Notes under the pieces: generated by a model | Database searches by the model: none | The model's input: only the letters and a program-made list of their open reading frames with translations | Told to the model about the DNA's origin: nothing | Assembly (NCBI RefSeq): GCF_016545825.1 | Contig: NC_052621.1 | Location: forward strand, 21,788,940 to 21,852,939 | DNA: 64,000 nucleotides | Direction of reading: 5' to 3' | Origin: Eucalyptus grandis | Taxonomy: Eukaryota; Streptophyta; Magnoliopsida; Myrtales; Myrtaceae | Shown here: one piece after another, positions 59,226 to 64,000 of the stretch | Layout: the number at the start of each line of letters is the position of its first letter | Numbering within the stretch: position 1 is the first letter of the stretch | Made by a program: the position numbers and the translations under genes

Positions 59226-59699
59226 AAACAATTTGAGAAAAGATGAAAAAAAATGCATGCGATGACTATAAGATGTGGAGTACATGATAGTCTATGAATC
59301 TTAAGGTGAATTGTTGATTTAGAATGTTTGAAGATGAAAACAGTCACACGACTCGAAGAGAATGAGACGAATAAACTTTTTGGTATTTCACCTTATAAAT
59401 TTGATATATGACTCATTAAATATATGTAGCATTCCAAGAAGATATTGTTGAAAATAACAATACAATACAGACTCTTAAATCCGTGCACCGGTATTGAGAG
59501 CCGAACTGACGTCAAAATTGATCTTGTAAATTGGCAAGCCCGATCTTTTTTTCTTTTTTTGGTCAGAATTAACGATATTTTCATTACTAACTCGGCATTG
59601 ACGAAAAACATAAGGTTTCGATATCCAAACATCAAGAGGGAACCGGTTCAGTGGGTTTGGCGACCCAGTGGCTTGATTATATATCCTCGGCTGAAAACA

Positions 59700-60003
59700 G
59701 AGGACCACGTCCTTCAGCTCGCCTAGCAGAGATTGGCAGTCTTTGACTATAGATTGAACAGCCCATGTTGGCTTTGCTTGCCCGGCCCATTATAAACTCT
59801 ACTGCAGACAAGCTATCCGAAGCCAACAATGTTGACTGAGCAGGTGCAAGCACGCCTCTTTCTTGTCCAGTTCGTGTGCTTCTTTTCCTTTTCAACCAGA
59901 GCAAGGCTTCCCTTATTGTAGAGGTTTCGGTGACTACAGCAGATGAGGCAACGATCCGGCTCACAAACCCATCAAAGAGAGCTCCATCCTTGTTTTTGCA
60001 GAC
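59700..60003 (-). pseudogene. RNase H-like (RVT_3) retroelement fragment
   Basis: The minus strand reads CKNKDGALFDGFVSRIVASS, then ETSTIREALLWLKR, then a linker and LLASDSLSAVEFIMGR. This follows the RVT_3 RNase H-like domain found in plant non-LTR elements and free-standing plant proteins: the glutamate in the helix before REALLWLK and the aspartate in SDSL fit two of the acidic active-site residues. The rest of a reverse transcriptase is absent. I treat it as a retroelement remnant. Confidence 0.5.
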
Positions 60004-61267
60004 GCCTGCAAGCGGGTAACCGATAGACAGCCATTAAAGTCACCAACTTATTTAGTGAATCAACAATCTCTTCGCTTAATTGGCAACTTCCAATGAATTT
60101 GGTTTAATTACTAATAGCATAAGATGGTGATATATCACTGTATTCTTGACAGGTGAAAGAACTGAATAGCGATTCCTGTTGCTTGGGAAGCCACTAACGA
60201 GAAGCCAAAGGGACTATTCTTGTGGAACCAGATCAAGCAGAACGAAGCATGGAATTCAGCAGCGACCGTATTATACGCAGAAAATTGTTAACAGGATGAC
60301 TAGATTCGAGTTCTTTAAGGCTGTCTTGGAGCATGTAATAGGTAGACCCAAAGCTATCTGCTCGGTGACGGAGGAACTTTCGTCATCGTCAAGATCAGAG
60401 CTTTTGGACTTCAGGCCTGGTGGTTCTGGAGCCTGGAAGAAGATTGCTGAAGTTCAAGATCAGCCATCTTGTAGCAAGGAAGAAAGGGCCAAGGAAATCC
60501 AACCCAACATGCAAAGCAAGCCCCTCCTGGCCAACCTTGCGATGAAGCGACTGATCCGACGTTCATGGCGTTCGTACAAGGCACGAGGAATGTCTTTTCT
60601 CTCGAAATGGCGAAGGTCAGGGACAGGTGCGGAGATACGATGAGTTGAAATATTTTTACCTCGTGAATATCTTGTCAGCAATAGCGTTTGCTTTCTATTA
60701 TCCATGTAAACAGCCAAATAAGACTTATACCTACTTTCGTTAACGATTATAACATATGCTAAATATATCACACAATATAAATTTAAAGTAAATGTCATAT
60801 ATATATACAAGTTTGAGATGGGGTAAATTTACTACACAAGAACAAATTTCGATTTTTTTATTCTTTTTTCTTTGATAAAATGAGCATCATTCTTGTTTTG
60901 TTTTTGTTTTTTGTTTTTGTTTTCATGATTAGGCCTTTATTAAAAATCCAATATTTTTCCTAGCTATTTCAATTTCCACGTATGATAATATACCAAAATC
61001 CACCCTCGATTTTCTAGAAGTGTTCCCCTCTCCAAAGACTTACAAGTTCATGCAAAGACCGTACGCAAGATGCTGTGCTTTTTTACTACTCACGCCAAAA
61101 CGAGGGAGCAAACGACATTTGCATCCCTCCAAATATTGAAAAAAGAAAGGGAGAAAAAGATATATTGGCCATTTCTTTTCTCGAATTCCGACATTATAGT
61201 CTCCCTCGAAAAATTAAATATTAGATGGTCCGCGACCAAACACAAATAAACACAAGCTCGACCGTCT
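60004..61267. other. No gene recognised
   Basis: A 154-codon plus-strand frame at 60179-60643 (including MTRFEFFKAVLEHVIG and RLIRRSWRSYKARGMS) looks mildly protein-like but matches no family I can name; it could be part of a LINE remnant together with the RNase H fragment. The remainder is AT-rich. Confidence 0.35.
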
Positions 61268-63784
61268 TCATTTCCGGATGGCGCAGACCACTATAACCCC
61301 ATAGAAGCAGGTCTTCGCCAGGAGGCCGAGATCGGTGGAGACCCGCCTCTGGAAGCGGTCGAAGAGCTCGCGGGCGAGGGGCCGGCCGAGGTGCGCCTCG
61401 ACGATGGGCCCGAGGGTGGCCCTGACCAGGTTGGCCTTGGACCGGCCGTACGAGGCCGGGTCGCGGGACCACTCCTCCTGCTTCTCCTCGGAGTGCTCCC
61501 TGATCCGCCGGTACTCCATCCTCTGGATCTCGAAGCCGCCGCACTTGGCCATGGCTCTCTCCACTTCCTCCGTGCTCCTCATGTACGCCGGGATGTTGAA
61601 CCCGTCTCTGGCCTCTTCATCTATCAAACCCTTTTGCACACCAAGTTGCCAAAATTTTCTTGAAATAATTTGAGAAAGTATGGAAAATGCATATAGGTAA
61701 ATTACATATAGGATGACAGTAAAATTGTCTAGAAAGTTATAATATTGTATAACCGTCAATTTAGTCATAAACTTTTCAATCTAATCAATATAGTCCTAAA
61801 TCTTATTACAATTTTTCAATATAGTCATTCTAATCAATTTTAGCAAGAAATTATTGACATGATAATCCAATCAACACTGACCATTGATATCATGAACGAT
61901 TTTTAAATTTTTTAAAAAGGTTTATGAATTTATTTTTCCCCCTTTTTTTTCTTTTTTTTCTTTATTATTTTTTTTTCTATTTCCCTCCACCGGTCGCTAA
62001 CCACAAGCAAGGGCCGCGATGCCATAATTAGTGCTAATAAGAACACCATGTCAATAATTTTTAGCAAAATTGGCTTGAATGACTATATTGGAAAATCATT
62101 AAAAAAATTTAGAACTAAATCAACTCAATTGAAAAGTTTTTAATTGAATTGATGACGGTATAATAGGTTTAGAATCTTTTTAATAACCTTCCGACAATGG
62201 CTGGGTGTAAGATGGTGATACATCACTATGTTTGTTACCTTACCGGCGAGACTCGAATATCATTTTATTATGCTTGGGTAGCCACCGGTGACGGAGCCAA
62301 ATCGGTGAGGCTGGCAAATGCGGCCTCACCCTGGCTACCGGATATTCAGTGTAATTCTTAGTTTCTATGCAAGTTTTTTCAAATTCTCTTTAAAATCCTC
62401 CCTTTTGCAATACAAAAATTCATTGATTTTTTTAATGTAATTATTAAAGTTTAATCATTAAAAATCATGATGAATCCTATATCAATGCTATGCCAATTTA
62501 TCATTACATTTTGAAAAATTGTGAATACTTCAATTTAAATAAGAGTTCATACACTAAAAAACCCTAAATCAATACATTTATGATAATTTACTCAAAATGA
62601 CTACAAAACATCCAAAACTTGTACATTTGTGACATAATTTACCTCATAGTAATTTTTTGAAGGCCAAAAAATTCAAATTGGTATATTTGTGACAAGGCAC
62701 CCTTTATTAAGTTGGATTAATACCACAAAAAACTAAAAAAAAATAGGATACAATTGTGACAAACAAATAATAAAATTCTAAATTGGTATATCGGTCAAAT
62801 GTCACGTATTATCTAACTCAGCGATTTGACAGTATAATTTAACGAAAACTAACAAAGGTAAATTTATCATAAATATACAAATTCTTGGTAAATTTGTCAA
62901 AGATGTACTAGTTTGGGATTTTTTATAGTAAAAAAAATTAGTTTGGAGTAGATTTGTCGTATATGTACAAGTTTAGGGTTTTTCGTGGTATTAACCCCAT
63001 TAAATAATACTCCAATTGTTGAAAAAAAAAAAAAAAAGAAGTAGAGGTCATTTTTCAATAGATTACATACATCTTTTTTTTCTTTATTTTACTTGAGATT
63101 TACCGCATATTACTCGTCATATACCCATGCACCGCGCGAATGGAGAAAACCTAGAATGACAGAAGAAAACCTCGAACGACTGACCATGCATCACATACAG
63201 CCTCTCCAGAGACAAAGACTCCTAAAATAGCAAAGGAAAGCGCATGTTCTGATGTCATTCCGGCTACGAAGTCGGAGAAAGCAGAGCAGGGACATCGCAT
63301 CGCATTTGCGGGAGAAGACACGGTGATGATGCATGTGCGAATGTCTTCAAGCTCGACGCGAAACGGCAAGAGATAGGACTGGCGTATGGGATCGTGCACG
63401 CAGTGCAGCATCATGACAAGGACGGTGTGTGTGTCGGCTAGTCAATCGCGCGTGCGTAACTATATGCAAAGAGGCGATGCGCGTACCTCGTCCAGGAGTT
63501 CCTGCCAAGCTTGGTCCATGGAGGTGGTGAAGGGGTGCTTGTCTCGCGAGTCCAGATCGCCCAACTGGTCGCAGGGCTGTCGGGAGCTTGGCCGCCCTCC
63601 CATCAGCATGAACAGCATCCCGCCTTCCACGATCTCTTCCTTCCGGCACCGCAAGAAGTCGTCCAGGTCCTCCTCAGACTGCCTAGCATAGGCCTCCACC
63701 ACCTCGTCCTTGGCCCCGTCGATCCATGCCCTCCCCCTGTTCCACGCCGGCGAGCTCTTGTTCGTGACTTCTTCTGGTATCTGC
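61268..63784 (-). CDS. SABATH methyltransferase, C-terminal two exons (continues past window)
   Basis: SABATH enzymes transfer methyl from S-adenosylmethionine to carboxyl groups of small molecules such as salicylate, jasmonate or related acids. Two minus-strand exons are visible: 63487-63784 (QIPEEVTNKSSPAWNRGRAW, then EGGMLFMLMGGRP and TTSMDQAWQELLDE) and 61268-61630 (GLIDEEARDGFNIPAYMRS, then EEVERAMAKCGGFEIQRME and a C terminus VVCAIRK). The join is LLDE/GLIDEE, in phase 0, across a 1.86-kb intron with repeats. The SAM-binding exons lie beyond the right edge. FNIPAYMRSTEEV and GG(R)P motifs are usual for the family. The substrate cannot be predicted from this part. Confidence 0.88.
61735..62170. 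repeat. Diverged foldback element in the SABATH intron
   Basis: Left 'caatttagtcataaactttt' and right 'aagtttttaattgaattgat' style inverted words bracket a pyrimidine tract (61935-61990) and a short GC-rich remnant (61988-62030). It is similar in plan to 8829-9696, but much shorter in the core. Confidence 0.5.
62543..62998. mobile_element. MITE, sibling of 15059-15568
   Basis: Left 'gagttcatacac' and right 'gtggtattaacccca' ends with inverted 'ccctaaa' and 'caaatttacc' words between them. An 8-bp repeat 'ttaaataa' flanks it on both sides (about 62535-62542 and 62999-63006). It is older than the 15059 copy, judging by the poorer arm match. It sits in the SABATH intron. Confidence 0.7.
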
Positions 63785-64000
63785 CTAAAGAGAGACAAGT
63801 TCATAAGCTATGCTTCTGCAGACTTGAAAAAGTGATACCATTAGGTTTCCATTGATCCCACCCAGTTTCAAACCAGAAGTATGCTACCGTATTTCTTACA
63901 GGAGTTATGATAAAATGTACGTTATTGCGGCGACGAGGGAATCGGTCCCGGAAGGATCATAGAGGAATGCCCCTTTGAAAAAGAAAGCAAGAAGCCACTA
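63785..64000. other. Intron of the SABATH gene up to the window edge
   Basis: Sequence upstream of the acceptor TCTCTCTTTAG at 63785-63795. No exon of the family can be recognised before the window ends. Confidence 0.6.

Overview
The window is nuclear DNA of a flowering plant. Genes are split by GT-AG introns, intergenic DNA is AT-rich, and the sequence is crowded with plant-type repeats: a Copia element, long solo LTRs, tRNA-derived SINEs and foldback elements. The protein families (mitochondrial-type FolD, ALKBH6, SKU5-similar, DUF247, SABATH methyltransferase, malectin/LRR receptor kinase) fit a eudicot, probably a woody one. I cannot name the species from sequence alone. There are no prokaryotic features, and I found no CRISPR array, tRNA or rRNA gene.

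Layout. 1-7.6 kb is repeat territory with a decayed Copia element (688-4739) lacking reverse transcriptase. 7.76-15.69 kb is copy 1 of a segmental duplication; it carries a damaged FOLD gene. 15.77-20.04 kb holds wreckage of LRR receptor kinase genes, fused at 20.04 kb to a DUF247 fragment. 20.4-33.2 kb is mostly repeats, with two solo LTRs of one family (20397-23506 and 29868-33213). 33.47-35.08 kb is a DUF247 gene with one frame break. A SINE at 35.2-35.4 kb abuts copy 2 of the segmental duplication (35.41-46.6 kb). Copy 2 carries the intact FOLD gene plus three later additions: a tandem array, a SINE and a 2.26-kb insertion. ALKBH6 follows (47.0-49.25 kb). A head-to-head pair of SKU5-similar genes comes next (52.27-54.27 kb minus, 56.50-58.37 kb plus), and then a SABATH methyltransferase gene (61.27 kb to beyond the right edge) with an older fragment of its last exon at 58.9 kb.

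The genes do not form a pathway. The value of the window is evolutionary. The two copies of the segmental duplication act as reference and test, so that a SINE, a MITE and a 2.26-kb element in one copy each have an empty site in the other. One FOLD copy is decaying while the other keeps an exact 359-residue frame. Three genes (FOLD copy 1, DUF247, second SKS) each miss exactly one base in otherwise coherent exons. That could be young pseudogenization or assembly error, and it should be settled before these models are used.

All exon joins were worked out by eye from reading frame, splice consensus and family knowledge. No alignment or database search was run.
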